A DNA stretch of 64,000 nucleotides from Topomyia yanbarensis (Eukaryota > Arthropoda > Insecta > Diptera > Culicidae): the NCBI RefSeq assembly GCF_030247195.1, contig NC_080672.1:65141771-65205770 (forward strand). The letters are read 5' to 3'. A model generated the notes under the pieces. That model ran no database searches. It had not been told where the DNA came from and was given only the letters and a program-made list of their open reading frames with translations. Shown here in pieces: positions 33,550-46,310 of this stretch. Every line of letters begins with the position of its first letter. Position 1 is the stretch's first letter. The translations under genes and the position numbers were made by a program.

Positions 33550-35934
33550 TTGTTTCCTATGAATAGGTGAAAATAATCGGAGTCTTGTGAAAATTTATTC
33601 ATAAACGGGCGGCAAATTTAACTTTTGTCCCAGAGCGAAGAAAAAACCTCGCGCCGCCACTGTTTACACTAACTGATTTGACAAACACGATAGGATCCAA
33701 GCCTCGTCAACAAGCAGATGAAGATAGTTGCTAATCATTCCGATTCTACTTTTTCTGGTTTGAAAGTTCAAGAATCGCTAGTTGAATTTTGTTGTAAAAG
33801 TGTAGTGTAAAGTTGAACAGATACCCTTGAGATAACAAAAATAACACATAATGAATAAAAAATTCAGTGATTAAAATCATATTAACCAGAAAGTGAATCC
33901 CACTAAACTCGTTTCCAAATGTCTTCCATCTGTTCACTAGCTAACTTTCACACTCCCAGTGTGAAACTAAATCGACTGAGTAAAACCCCACGCTGTGGAT
34001 CCATTTCGTACTCGTACTCCCGGGAAATCCACTGCATCGTAATCATCATCAAACTCCGGAGAAAGTTTTTATCTCTCTGCCATAGTATCCACCATCTGCT
34101 GTTGTTGCTAGCACTTGGACGATCAAGATTTTCAACTAGGTACAACTCTTTGTTCTGTTGATGAGTTCCCATCCGCCCGCAAGAAAGGATGCGCACTAGA
34201 AATGATTGATATTTCCCTGTGTGCTCTTGTGGACGATTAAAGCGTGGGGGGTGGGTTAATCGCCACACAAAAAAAAAACAGGAAATCCTTCTTCACGGTT
34301 AGTAACGATTTTCCTCCAAATGAGGCTAATCGAATAGCACACTAATGGGAACAGCTACTAAATTGAAGGGATGACGAAACCGACCACTTTCGTATAGCGA
34401 TTTTAGATAGAGTGTAAATGTAAATGGAACCCCGGTTCGTCGGCCTTCATCTAATTAATTAAACTCGTTACGTAACGCCACAAACGATTGTGCTTCAATC
34501 ATTTGCATAAATTGTCGCTTTATCGGCACCTTCCAGTGTGGTTAGTTTTCTCTCACCCATTTTCATTCATCCAAAAACCGGGGCAATCTGGTTTCACAAT
34601 CGCAACAACATCAACATTTAATACAAGTGCGAGCGACGACGGTTTGAAACGACGACACGACGCAGTTAATTAAGAATTTGTGTGATGTTTAATTATTCTA
34701 CTCTTTTTTTGCACTGCTTGGAACGGACACGCAACTCGAGAATGATTGATCGTTGTGCTGTTGGATGGAAACGGAAACCGAACAAGTTGGCAACCGTTCG
34801 TCTCCCTCGGGCAAGTCAATGTTGATGGAGCCGCCTGGTTGATTTTCGAGGGATCCAACAAGCACGTCGACTTGTTAATGGGATGACATAAAAACTACGA
34901 TCGCTGCAACTGGTGATGTTTGCTACGAAAAAAGTTGTTACTGAAAGACCAACATAGTTCTTTTTGGGGTACGCGCAGTTTTCGAGCTCCCCATTGCCAA
35001 GGTCGTTACATTACCATTAATGTTTCACTCATTCCACGTAAATTTAGTCGTAATACTTTTCCGTTCAGTTTAACTATTCCGTACTGTTGAGATGGTGAAC
35101 TGGGTTGTGATAGAACAAGTTTGCATGGTGAGGGCTTTGGCGACAGGGTAGTTTGTTTTTAATTTGAGAATTTCATTACTTTGATGACTATGTCGACAGC
35201 AGCTAGATGTACAAATCCAACGTTGCAACGTAACTTTGAATACATTTTGGTTACAATGTAAAGTAGTTTCCATGAAATGAGCAAAGCGATGTTTCCAGAT
35301 TTTAGCTTCTTTAACCTGTCCAGAGCTAGATCCTTGCATTGTTTCGAATACAATTTTGCATACTCATTTAAATTTTTCTTAGATGGACTTTTCAAACCCA
35401 CTTGATTAGTTGAATTTTTCCGTATCGAGTTCATCTCGTCAGTATTTGGCACCAACTTGGGACCTAATAAGACAACGTATCCAAATTAGTACACAATTAA
35501 TATATTTTTTCGTTTTTGGCGGCACAAGGGCAACCAATTCGGTTGAAAACTGGACGAATAGAGTCAAGTTAGAGCTAGCCGACTACAAAATGGAGATGGT
35601 GGTAGTCAGCAACTACAAAGCATTTCAGCGGACTGAGATCGCCCTAGGAGGCATAACAATAGCATCGAAATGCGTGCTGTAATAGCTGGGAGTAATGATT
35701 GCCTTCAATAACCACGTGTGATTGCGAGAAGGTGACCAAAGCGGTGGCTGAGCTTGGTTTGTGGTTTTAAGTTTCCAGAGACAATGTGCTTAGAGAGCTA
35801 AATACATCGATGGAAAATTGAGCAGAATTAATCGGAAAAACTTTAACCAATTTCTATTCAATTTTGAAGGATGCAATACTTTTATAAAAATGCTGAAACT
35901 AATGTTTTGAAAATCTTGAAAAACTTTTGAGTGA
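33550..35934 (+). other. No recognised gene; probable host non-coding sequence
   Basis: The least repeat-like stretch in the window, with a mixed composition. Short frames such as 33919-34161 and 35410-35682 lack domains. Not called as genes. Confidence 0.4.
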
Positions 35935-36215
35935 TGCATTTTCAAGTCCTACGAATTACGAATCTGCTGAAAACTTTTGAAATCTTTTGACATCTTTTGA
36001 AATCTTTTAAATTCTTCCGAAAGTATTTTAGTCTTCAGAAATCCTATGGAGTCTTCTTAAATCTTCTGATATGTTCTAAAATATTCTGATATCTTCTGAA
36101 ATCTCTTGAAATCTTCTAAAATCATTAGAATGCTCTTGAAATCTTCTCAAATCAGCTGTAAACTTCTGAAATCTTTTAAAAGCATTCATGACCTTCTGAA
36201 GTCTTTTTACATTTC
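35935..36215 (+). repeat. Degenerate decamer repeat (TTCTGAAATC-like)
   Basis: Some 25 imperfect 10-base units of the form GAAATCTTCT / TTTTGAAATC in tandem. A shorter stretch of related words is at 45495-45560. Confidence 0.75.
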
Positions 36216-36430
36216 TTATAAAAGAAATGTATAGAATTCGCTCAAACTTTCAAGATTTTTTCCGAGGCCCGGAGGGCCGAGTCTTATATACCAATCGATT
36301 CAGCTCGACGATTTGGGACAATGTCTGTGTGTGTGTCTGTGTGTGTGTATGTAACGGACAAATTCTTATTCGTGTTTCTCAGCAATGGCTGGACCGATCT
36401 TATCCAAACCAATTTTAAATGAAAGAACTA
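36216..36430 (+). repeat. Family X dispersed repeat with GGCCCGGAGGGCC palindrome and (TG)n
   Basis: Contains GGCCCGGAGGGCCGAGT, ACCAATCGATTCAGCTCGAC, a (TG)n tract at 36321-36350 and TCTCAGCAATGGCTGGACC. The same order appears at 37730-37830 and, inverted, at 62580-62700. Confidence 0.65.
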
Positions 36431-37252
36431 AAAAACAGTATGAACGCTATTAATTTGTTTTTGATTCTGATGTTTAGTTTCCAAGATATGAATGTTTGAA
36501 TGCGTTAAAATGGTGTTCTTCGCAGTTTTTTTTAAATTATCGGCCGATATTGACAATATAGGTTAACAATTTATATGTTTTTAGATAGCTTTAACGAACA
36601 CCTTTCGAACAAGCTAGATTGTGGAAATCGGACTATTATCAAAAGAGATATATAACATTAAATGCGGACGAAAGATTTTTATCATTTCCCATTGCCAGAA
36701 ATATGACCAAAAACATGTAATCTATTATTAACGCCAAAACGGCTTATTTTAGGTCAATAGTATCTTCGGAGAATTTAATGGAGGTAATATGCCCTTTCTT
36801 TTGGTATTGTGCTTTTGCTGATTAATCCTCCTATGAGTGAGATATTTTCACAAATTTTCTTGGAAGTGATTATATCGAAATGATGTCTTCAGCAAATTTG
36901 TAGCTCTTACTTTTGCGAATAACTTTACTAAAGACTTTAAATATCTATTTTGAATACTTTAAAAGTTATGGCTTGTTGTTTGCTGATTACTCTTTGTCGC
37001 CTATTTATTGTTCAATATAGTAATAATCCATTGAAATAAGCTAAACATTATTTCGATAAAACAAATTTTGTATTTCATTTTACTATCTACAACCGCTAGA
37101 AATAATCACCGAACACTTCCAAGTTGTCTGGAACTAACTTATCAATACAAAAATGTTCATTTGTGCGAACCTTCTGACTGCAATTTTTCTAATTTATAAC
37201 CATCAATCGATCTGAAACATATAGAAAAATGAAAAGCGAAATAAATAACTCC
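36431..37252 (+). other. No recognised feature
   Basis: AT-rich sequence following the family X copy. It may be an eroded continuation of it. No coding motif. Confidence 0.35.
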
Positions 37253-38975
37253 AAGCAACGGCGTAGCCAAGAGAAGGTTTTGGGGTTTAACACCATACAA
37301 CCCCCCCCCACCACACCCAAAAAAAAAAATATTGGATTGAAGTTGAAGATTTATTGATGCAGACTGATTTAATTCAATATTACAATAACAATTATCTGAT
37401 CCGTAGATTAATAACCTGTTGTTGTAAACATCATGAGGACTTTTGATAAATTGTCGGAATGGGGTCCTGATATGTAACTGATCTATTGGTCTTGATTTCA
37501 CAGTTGTCTAATAGCATCAACATCAAATTATTTTCAAATTGAGCTCGTTTTTGTAGAAATGTACTGTAATAAGGGTCTTTATTTAATAGGAAGCGAAGTT
37601 AAAATTGATTTAATGTCTATGAAACATAGAACTGCTCACCAAAAATGCATACCTTTCAACATTTGCTAAAAATGTTTTTGCCATTCTCATTCACTCTAAA
37701 ATTCGTCAATCTAATCCCGACCCGAAGAGCCGAGTGTCATATGCCAATCGAATGAGATCGTCGAGATCGGAAAATGTCTGTGTGTGTATGTATGTGGAAA
37801 AAATGTGACCTCTGTTTCTCAGAGATGGCTGGACCTATTTGCACAAAGTTAGTCTCAAATGAAAGGTCCCATCGGCTGCTATTGAATTTTTTTATTGATT
37901 GGACTTCCGGTTCCGGAGTTACGAGTTGAAGAGTGCAATCACACAGCAAATTCCCATATAAACTGAAATGAAAAAATTTCAAAATCAAATTTGTATTTTT
38001 GATGCCAAATGACTTTAAAATGCATGAAACATTGATATGTTTGGCAAAAATTGACTTTTTTGGACTTTGGTACATTTTTGCCTTTCGCATATAGAAAGGT
38101 TATGCAATCACTCTAAAAATCGACAACCATACCGGCCCGGAGGGAGTATGTGGTGAGGGGTTGCTACTTTAAAATTAAAACTAGTTTAACATTTCTTAAC
38201 AAGTTGAAAATTTTCGGCAGGACCTGGACCTCCTGGATCTTTCTCCATGATCCGCCGCTGGTTTCAAGCGATGTTTCAGTATCACATAGTATCTCAAGAT
38301 CGTGGCTGTCGATCCATTGTATGTATGTGCAAATCGTACTGAACATGTAATATTCATTCCCATCATTGTATTGAACATAACCAGCCATGGAATCGTAGTC
38401 TGGACAAATGAGACAAGCACAATTGCACCACTAGGTGGATTAAAACAGGTTTTTATTTTGGGAATGCGTCGAGTTGAGACGAAAACGTAATATGATTAAT
38501 AACGAGGATAACACTTTCCGAATGTAGAGAGAAATTTATGAAAAATGATGATTTCCATTCGATTCTAGCAGGTTCTGATCGATTTTGATGAGCATTTGAT
38601 TTTTGTTGTATGACCAATTATATGTATAGGTCAAATGCTCAAAAACGGTAATTTAAGGTCAAGATAGCATCATTCTGAAACCGCCAATTTCGGGGGTTTA
38701 GTATTTTCGATGAGTTTTACAAACGTTAAATCATTTGATAAAATAATTCTGACGGTACATCGTCCAAGAAGTATTTATGGTGAATTTTTTCAAGCTAATA
38801 TTCATGACTACAATAAAGTCTCAACAAATTCAACTCTGTTACTATTTTCTGAAAAATTAATTCTGCATAATTTTATAACTTCAAAAATTACGGTTTCGGA
38901 ATTATGCCGTTTGGACAGTACGATCGATTTTCACCAAACTCCCACCAAACCGAATTTCTGGCTACGCCGCTGATT
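37253..38975. mobile_element. hAT-like non-autonomous element with family X inside
   Basis: Ends CAACGGCGTAGCCAAGA (37258) and, reverse complemented, CAGCGGCGTAGCCAGAA (38972) form an imperfect TIR. The 8-base flanks are ACTCCAAG and ATTTCAAG, six of eight matching, which would suit a diverged hAT target duplication. No transposase frame was recognised. A family X segment lies at 37690-38150 and an inverted TTTTAATCCACCTAGTGG end at 38430-38450. Confidence 0.5.
37690..38150 (+). repeat. Family X dispersed repeat copy
   Basis: Carries CGACCCGAAGAGCCGAGTGT, a (TG)n, TCTCAGAGATGGCTGGACC, CTCAAATGAAAGGTCCC and GACTTCCGGTTCCGGAGTTA, with a second end GGCCCGGAGGGAGTATGTGG. Nested in the hAT-like element. 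Confidence 0.6.
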
Positions 38976-40350
38976 TCAAGTAAGTAGAAACAAAGTCGTT
39001 CTACACTCGTTCACGAGAAACTTTTTCGAATGCTGAATATTATTATTATAATTATAATCTATTATAATGCATTGAAACCCCAATTTTATCAGCCAAATAT
39101 GAACATATGTTTGATGGGCTCTAGCAGACGAACAAGACTGAATTCGAGTAAATCCTTTCTTGAGCATGTTTTCCTTATCATGAAGATGGAAATATGAAAA
39201 AATAAAAAAGTTCATCATAATCAGAAACAGTTATCAGACTACATCAAGGGACGGGAAGAATATTTTAACAGCTTCAGTTTATTATAAAGAGAAAAAAAAT
39301 GCCCGATTTAGTCAATGTCCCCATTTTGTCAGCCTAAAATACACCATGAGACTGATAAAAATGAGTCTTTATTGTATGTATTATTCGCTGTGTTTCAGAT
39401 TAATAGGTACATTTCTTTTTTGGAGTTTTTTTTATTGCATCGAACTACAACAATTTTTAGGTAGTTTTCAAGGGGTTATTTTATAGACTTCTTCCAAAAT
39501 TTGGCGAATCTATTCCAATTCGTATACCAATTAATTGGTATATTTAAGGGTTTATATGATGCAGATAGAGAAAATACTGAAATTTTCAGCGTTTTTTTCT
39601 ACACAATATTACGAAAGCTTATTAAACATTTTTTCCTAATAAGTTTGTGAAAATTATAAACTAGTTGAATTTTTTTAATAGTTTTATTTTTTATTTAACC
39701 GTGATTTTTTAATAAATAGTGACCTCGCTTCACAACGTAGTCTATTTTTCATGGCTTGCGGTGAGCACGATCTCTCGAATTGCTGAACTGAAAATTATGG
39801 AATAGAAATTAATTTTTAGTATTCTTTACAGATTTAACTCGCCGCGCAGATAGCTCTGAATTAGACCCGCTGGTGCCCTAAGACGATTTCGCTAGATTTT
39901 TAGAGCACTGTGCACCCAGTGCATTAACGCAAGTGACGGAAGGTTATCGAAAAGATTCGTGAATATGAAAATTGCAGTAATGATCATGATTTTCCCAAAC
40001 GGTTCGTTTTCGAAAGGTTTTTATTTGTTCTTTGGCATTAGGATTAGCGATAATAATTCAAATCAAGGATACTACTGGGAAGTCACCTTTAGAAAAAGTC
40101 GATGTCGAAGTAAAATTTGGAACTATGCGCGCATGCACTTCAGAGATAGCGTGATATCGGGAGCTGCGATTTCATTTCAACGCTTTTTTGTGAAAAGGGC
40201 GATACTTACAAATGTAAACATAAGGCTTTTTTCATACATGCGAATGAGGGCTTTGAAACGCAACAAATTAACCTAAAAATATGGATTCTACGATATTGCT
40301 TTCTTAAACTACAGCAAAAAATACAACGGGCGAAACTGTATTTTGTTTCT
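38976..40350 (+). other. No recognised gene
   Basis: AT-rich. The word GGGCGATACT at 40198 recurs at 41502 and 41717 and, inverted, at 41920, so the right end may belong to an old element surrounding the palindrome. No coding motif. Confidence 0.35.
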
Positions 40351-41447
40351 ATGCTATATTTCACCCTAAGGAGGAAAATTTGGTAAAAACCAAAATTTTT
40401 CACTAGGGTGAAAATTTGTTGGTAAAAACCAGTCTTTGTACAGGAGGGCACAAATCCTTATTTCATACTATGTTGCGTTTCGGCTTCGCCTCTTCAGAAA
40501 CCGACACTAACGTATTGTCGGAATAGATTAGCGCCGGCTTGACGCAAATCCCTTAAAACTAAAACACACTATGTGTTTCAATCAAACGACTGATCAAACG
40601 TGATGTCCCGTTCGAGCAGAAGTTCTGTTTATGCCGATGAGACACAAGTGAAGCCGAAACTTGTCTTGGCTTAGCAGGCCTATGCGAAAGCACTATGCTA
40701 TATTTCACCCTAAGGAGGAAAATTTGGTAAAAACCAAAATTTCTCACTAGGGTGAAAATTTGTTGGTAAAAACCAGTCTTTGTACAGGAGGGCACAAATC
40801 CTTATTTCATACTATGTTGCGTTTCGGCTTCGCCTCTTCAGAAACCGACACTAACGTATTGTCGGAATAGATTAGCGCCGGCTTGACGCAAATCCCTTAA
40901 AACTAAAACACACTATGTGTTTCAATCAAACGACTGATCAAACGTGATGTCCCGTTCGAGCAGAAGTTCTGTTTATGCCGATGAGACACAAGTGAAGCTG
41001 AAACTTGTCTTGGCTTAGCAGGCTATAAGCCGGCGCTAATCTATTCCGACAATACGTTAGTGTCGGTTTCTGAAGAGGCGAAGCCGAAACGCAACATAGT
41101 ATGAAATAAGGATTTGTGCCCTCCTGTACAAAGACTGGTTTTTACCAACAAATTTTCACCCTAGTGAGAAATTTTGGTTTTTACCAAATTTTCCTCCTTA
41201 GGGTGAAATATAGCATAGTGCTTTCGCATAGGCCTGCTAAGCCAAGACAAGTTTCGGCTTCACTTGTGTCTCATCGGCATAAACAGAACTTCTGCTCGAA
41301 CGGGACATCACGTTTGATCAGTCGTTTGATTGAAACACATAGTGTGTTTTAGTTTTAAGGGATTTGCGTCAAGCCGGCGCTAATCTATTCCAACAATACG
41401 TTAGTGTCGGTTTCTGAAGAGGCGAAGCCGAAACGCAACATAGTATG
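40351..41447. repeat. Tandem plus inverted duplication; 420-bp near-perfect palindrome arms
   Basis: A 343-bp unit starting ATGCTATATTTCACCCTAAG is repeated directly at 40351 and 40694. The stretch 40464-40883 is then repeated inverted at 41028-41447, leaving a 144-base spacer. By eye the 420-bp arms differ at one site (CCAACAAT against CCGACAAT near 41391). Two identical 78-codon frames, at 40559-40795 minus and 41116-41352 plus, result from the inversion and are not independent genes. Confidence 0.92.
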
Positions 41448-42088
41448 TATTTTGTTTGTTTATTTAAAGTTTCGCCTTTCACGCTCCATGCAAACAAACA
41501 GGGCGATACTTTTTTTGCTAGCAGTTTAGAGGCGAAACTGTTTTGTTTTCGTATTTTTTAGGATTATTAAGCTGATACCAGCTGTAAATTGTAACAATGA
41601 TCGCTATTGAAAAAATCCGGACGAAATCGGTGGTGTAAAACGTTAGTTATCGTAAAAAACGTAAGCGCGATACTTCAATGCTGATAGGTGGGACCGAAAA
41701 AGTAAACAATCGCCAAAGGGGCGATACTATCATTTTGTCAATTTGAATAGCAAAAACAAATTTTAATTTAATAATTTCAAATACTTTATGAAGTTTTGGG
41801 TTTCGATCACTGAATCATGCAATCTAGGATGTAAAAAACACAATAGTTCTTAAATAGGAAATAAAACCAAGTCTGGAAATATTCACTGTTGATTTTCTTT
41901 GAATGGTATCACTGCTAGTATCGCCCTTTTTAAGAAAAAGCGTTGATTTCTTAGTTCTCAGTCGCGTTGGAAATTTGAGTAAAGTATAAACTTCAAATCG
42001 ATTCAAAAAAAAATTCGATTTTTTTGGCTCAGTACACCACAATTTAGATATTTTATTAACAGAGCATTAACAATAATTCGTTTGTATG
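41448..42088 (+). other. Flank with GGCGAAAC / GGGCGATACT words
   Basis: Short GTTTCGCC/GGCGAAAC and GGGCGATAC words recur on both sides of the palindrome (40328, 41467, 41531, 41717). This suggests an older element into which the duplicated unit was inserted. Nothing coding. Confidence 0.35.
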
Positions 42089-42090
42089 TA

Positions 42091-43418
42091 GGGGAACTGC
42101 GGGTAAGCCCGACACCCTGGGTAAGCCCGACACCCCACTACTTTTCCCAGATATCAAATTTTAAATCATGCAATAATGACAGGATATTATTAGTACGATT
42201 ATTTTAGGCATTTCGATGCACATCGATGCCAAATGGGTTCATTAAACGTCAATAAAATAAACAAAACAAGCGAAAGCAAAGTTGATGCGCTTTTGGATGT
42301 TATTTTTAGTTGATACATTTTAAGGTTTTAATAACACAAAAGCTTTGAAAATGGCCATACATTTTTTGTCATACATTCTATTCTACTCCCCATATCGTTT
42401 TTTGTGTGTATTGAAGATAAGTTTGAGTATTTCAATACTGCTAATTGAGCATTTAACAAAAATGTGCGCTGTTGGGGTAAGACCGACAGTTTTTGGGTGG
42501 GGTAAGACCGACACGGTGTTTAGATGATTGTGTTCGTTTTTGATTCTATACAAACGACTGGATATATTTGTTGTGTTCAATTATACTATAATAACGTCAT
42601 GTTAATAATTGAAATACACGGAAACTTTGTTTTTTTTCATTTATTTATCAGTATTGTTTCAAACCATAAAAAAAAAATTAAGAATTAAATTGAACGTGAT
42701 TTATAATTATATTACAAAAAGAAACGAAACGTATAATCTAATACGAGATTTTGAAATGATATTGATGAAAAATTTTTATTGACCGTCGGATTGTTGATAA
42801 ACAGTGTTCTGAAAAATCACAACACGAACCGGAACGCTTACCACGAAGCGTGCGTCACTTCTAAGTGAATGAGTCCTAGTAACAGCGTATATAATCTGCT
42901 TGCAGAATAGCTCTTCCTCGTTAGAATGGCTATACAAGTGGCAAAAAAGCTCGAAAGAATTACTTGAGAAAACCCGTACCATAATATAAACCATGCGTTA
43001 AACATTATTTATTCATAACACAGCATTCTAATGCTCTTGCTCTTGCTAAGCGATGAAACTACAGAAAGCATGCGTGTGCATCACATATACTCATTTACAC
43101 ATAATTGCACTTTATCACACATACACACTACATTTTTTATGAAAAAAATTGGACAAAAAGAAAGTTCAAAAGGGGGTCGCTCTTGCCCCTTTGGGGTGTC
43201 GGTCTTACCCGCATCGTTTTTAAGATGTAATTTTTCTCCATTTTTTTGCAACCACTAATTTTTAATGAATTCAATTTTTTGAAACGCTGAAAAACTTATA
43301 TTTTGTTAAGAACTACTCAAACAAGGATTATGCACAGAATATACAATTTTAGGAGCGTTGTGGAATTTTAGAAAAATTATTGCGCTTAAGGTGTCGGACT
43401 TGCCCCGCGTTCCCCTAT
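42091..43418. mobile_element. TA-flanked TIR element 2 (GGGTAAGCCCGACACC family)
   Basis: Left end TA|GGGGAACTGCGGGTAAGCCC, right end (reverse complement) TA|GGGGAACGCGGGGCAAGTCC. The end word GGGTAAGMCCGACA is repeated next to the left end (42118) and again inside at 42475 and 42500. It is inverted at 43195-43210 and near the right end. There is no transposase, so it is non-autonomous. The layout is the same as elements 1 and 3. Confidence 0.65.
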
Positions 43419-43689
43419 ATTTTATGGGCCATTTTTTCGCTTTCCCATTGATTTGGTTTGAGATTTCTAGCACTGATGTTATCCTATAATTTGAGCGATT
43501 CTCTGAGTCCTGCCACTATCCCATGTAGTATGTGTTATCAAAAACATAGCGAAGCATCAAGTTCTAAATGTTCTCAAACGATATAATATCCGAAGAGAGT
43601 GATAAGAGTTATAAGAAATGTCTCATCACACTGTTAGGTGGATTAAAAACGTTTTAATTCTGAGTAAAAATTTCTGATTTGGCCCCCCC

Positions 43690-45475
43690 CGTTTTTCACA
43701 AAGTGCAAAACATATTTTTATTTTATTGTTTAGGTACCCCCAAACATCTTCGTGAAATATTTTGTTGATATTCGAAATACTTATAGTAGTTTTAGTTAAT
43801 TGAAAATTTATGCACCTTTTTATTAAAATATTTTTTACAGCCAAAGCTTAATTTCAAATTGCACCAAACTTCACTGGTGGTTTAACAAATGTTTGGTCTA
43901 GAAAATGTCGAAAAAAGGTTTAACAAATGTTAACTATTTCTACTATTTTTTATACAATTTTTCAATAAAATGCAGTTTTAAATGGTTTCTTCACGCGATA
44001 TTCATTCCATTTTAGTTGTAATATGTTGCATATATTATCAGCTTTCAATTCCAGGAAAAAAAATTTGAGCAAACATAAGGTTTTTAAAATATTTGATTTT
44101 TTGTGTTACACGGCATGCGAAAAACAACGCGCGGGCGAAACAGTCGCTGGTCGCCATGGCACGCTTGGACCAACATTGCACTAGCGAACTTGCCGTACTT
44201 TCCGCGACACGTTTGGACAAGTATAAAAGTTGGCAATGATGAGCTTCCGTAGACAAATGGCGTGTGATGGACTCAATCAATCAGTTTTAGGAGAGCAGGT
44301 GGTGTGATTATACTTGATACATTCATACTATTTATTACTTCATCGTTTTCGTGTGTTGAAATAAGTTATAGTTCTGTGGTTGATAGGTCACCCGGAAGAG
44401 TGTTGTAACTCTTTGCATAAAATAAAAAAAAAACATAACCAATGTGCGAGGGGGAAATCTTTTCGTTGATACGCACAAATTAAAATAAATAAAATTTGGA
44501 TTGCAAATATGCAATCGAATTGATATGTACATATGTGAAAGAAATGGTTTTACTCCACGTGAACAAGAACAGATCTTCAATGAAGCGATAAATAAACTAT
44601 CGCGAATTGAGCTAGTTTGTACTGATTATATATTATACTGTTTGTACAATTATAATAAAATTACAATGGTTTGATTGGACGAAGAGTTATTGAAAAAAAA
44701 TTCTCTATTTTGCACTATAAAATTCACGCTTCTCAGCAAAAAAAAACTTGTCCTGGAAATGCAATAACAATTGAAGAAGGTAAATTAGATGGTAAATTTT
44801 CGGATGACACAGGATGTGTTACAAATATTGGTTTCAAAAAAATGTAATGAACAAACTGTTATATTAAAAGCACTGGATATTATCGATAAGACTATCGCAA
44901 CGAAATCCATTCTCTTACTTTGTATTTGATGTAGTCAGAGTCGTGGCGATCTCCCACCAGCTCGCTCATGCGATGTTGGTCTAAGCGTGCCATGGCGACC
45001 AGCGACTGTTTCGCCCGCGCGTTGTTTTTCGCATGCCGGGTAACACAAAAAATCATTTTTTTTAAAAACCTTATGTTTGCTCAAATTAGTTTTTTCTTGG
45101 AATTGAAAGCTGATAATATATGCAACATTTTACAACTTAAACGGAATGAATATCGCGTTAAGAAACCATTCAAAACTGCATTTTATTGAAACATTGCATA
45201 AAAAATAGTAGAAATAGTTAACATTTGTTAAACCTTTTTTCGACATTTTCTAGACCAAACATTTGTTAAACCACCGGTGAAGTTTGGTGCAATTTGAAAT
45301 TAAGCTTTGGCTGTAAAAAAATATTTTAATAAAAAGGTGCATAAATTTTCAATTAACTAAAACTACTATAAGTATTTCGAATATCAACCAAATATTTCAC
45401 GAAGATGTTTGGGAGTACCTAAACAATAAAATAAGAATATGTTTTGCAAAATACACCACTTTGTGAAAAATGGGA
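43690..45475. mobile_element. Long inverted repeat element (arms ~490 bp, loop ~780 bp)
   Basis: 43690-44190 and 44958-45475 are inverted copies. Both include GTACCCCCAAACATCTTCGTG, TTAACAAATGTTTGGTCTAG and GTCGCTGGTCGCCATGGC or their complements, with scattered differences. The loop has a TATAAAAG box at 44222 and no recognised reading frame. It is foldback-like or a DNA transposon with long TIRs. No target duplication was identified. Confidence 0.75.
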
Positions 45476-45689
45476 GGAGGGGCACTTCAGAAATTTTTAC
45501 TCTTCTTCTGAATTCTTCTAGATGCTTCTGAACTTTCGGAATTCTTCTGCATGCGTTACGAATTCAGAAAATTCAGAAAATTTCCTATACTGAATCCACT
45601 ACTCCTCTCACTCCATTCCCCTGAATTCTTCTACAATCTTCTGTTGTTTAAGTAATCTGCAATCTTAAGGGCATTGGAGGTACAATGGG

Positions 45690-45850
45690 TTCATTGGTAG
45701 GAATTTCGGACTGTGGCGGTGATCACGATACTGTTGGGAATCTATGATCACAGTTCCTTGTTGGCGGAGTGCGTAATGTACCCAACTAGAGACTGGGAGA
45801 TCACAGGGTCGATTCCTACTTGAGGATATATCTTTTCTCAGTGTGTCCAA
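45690..45850 (+). repeat. Possible tRNA-derived SINE fragment
   Basis: TGGCGGAGTGCG (45762-45773) resembles a pol III A box, and GGGTCGATTCC (45806-45816) matches a B box in 10 of 11 positions at a suitable distance. No tRNA fold is evident. A 3' tail is not clear. Confidence 0.4.
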
Positions 45851-45949
45851 TAAAAAGGTGAATTGCCACCATTTCGATAATTTGTTCTCTGTCTGTTTTC
45901 CATTGGAAACGTTCCAAAAAACCTTGAAAAAGGAAAAAATGACTCTCGT

Positions 45950-46310
45950 CAAAAGCTATATGTATTTATGTAAATTTACAATCTTCAGTAGAACGGACGA
46001 GAAGAAAAATCTCAAGATCGTCTGTGAAGGACAGGCGTGGAATTTACAGAAATAGATGGACGTCGTTGAAGTAAAGCAGAAACATTAGCGCTCCCAAGTC
46101 ACTTCCCTGGGGCACTCCTGATGAAGAAATTATCTCGATCTGTAAGGCAAGATCGACACAACTGCAACAAACTACCGTTGATTCCAAATCTCTCCATTTT
46201 AGCGATTTTTATATCATAGTTCACTACGTCGAAAGCGGCAGATAGGTATGTGTAACATCGGTTTGAGCGCGACGTTCCATACTCTCTGCTATGTAGCATG
46301 TTATGCCTAG
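45950..46310 (-). pseudogene. LINE reverse transcriptase relic (Jockey/CR1-like)
   Basis: The minus-strand frame 46299-46099 reads YTYLSAAFDVVNYDIKIAKMERFGINGSLL (RT motif A). After a frameshift, SSGVPQGSDLGALMFLLYFNDV (motif B) follows, then SFTDDLEIFLLVRSTEDC, equivalent to the catalytic ADD box with T for A. Stops and a frameshift are present, and no endonuclease was found. It differs from the I-group and R1 elements here. Confidence 0.65.

Noticed and set aside
40559..41352. Two identical 78-codon proteins on opposite strands
   Set aside because: They are mirror images produced by the 420-bp inverted repeat. The sequence has no domain and no coding bias.
44222..44290. Histone-like promoter (TATAAAAG with downstream TCAGT)
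   Set aside because: No histone or other coding sequence follows. The box sits in a repeat loop.
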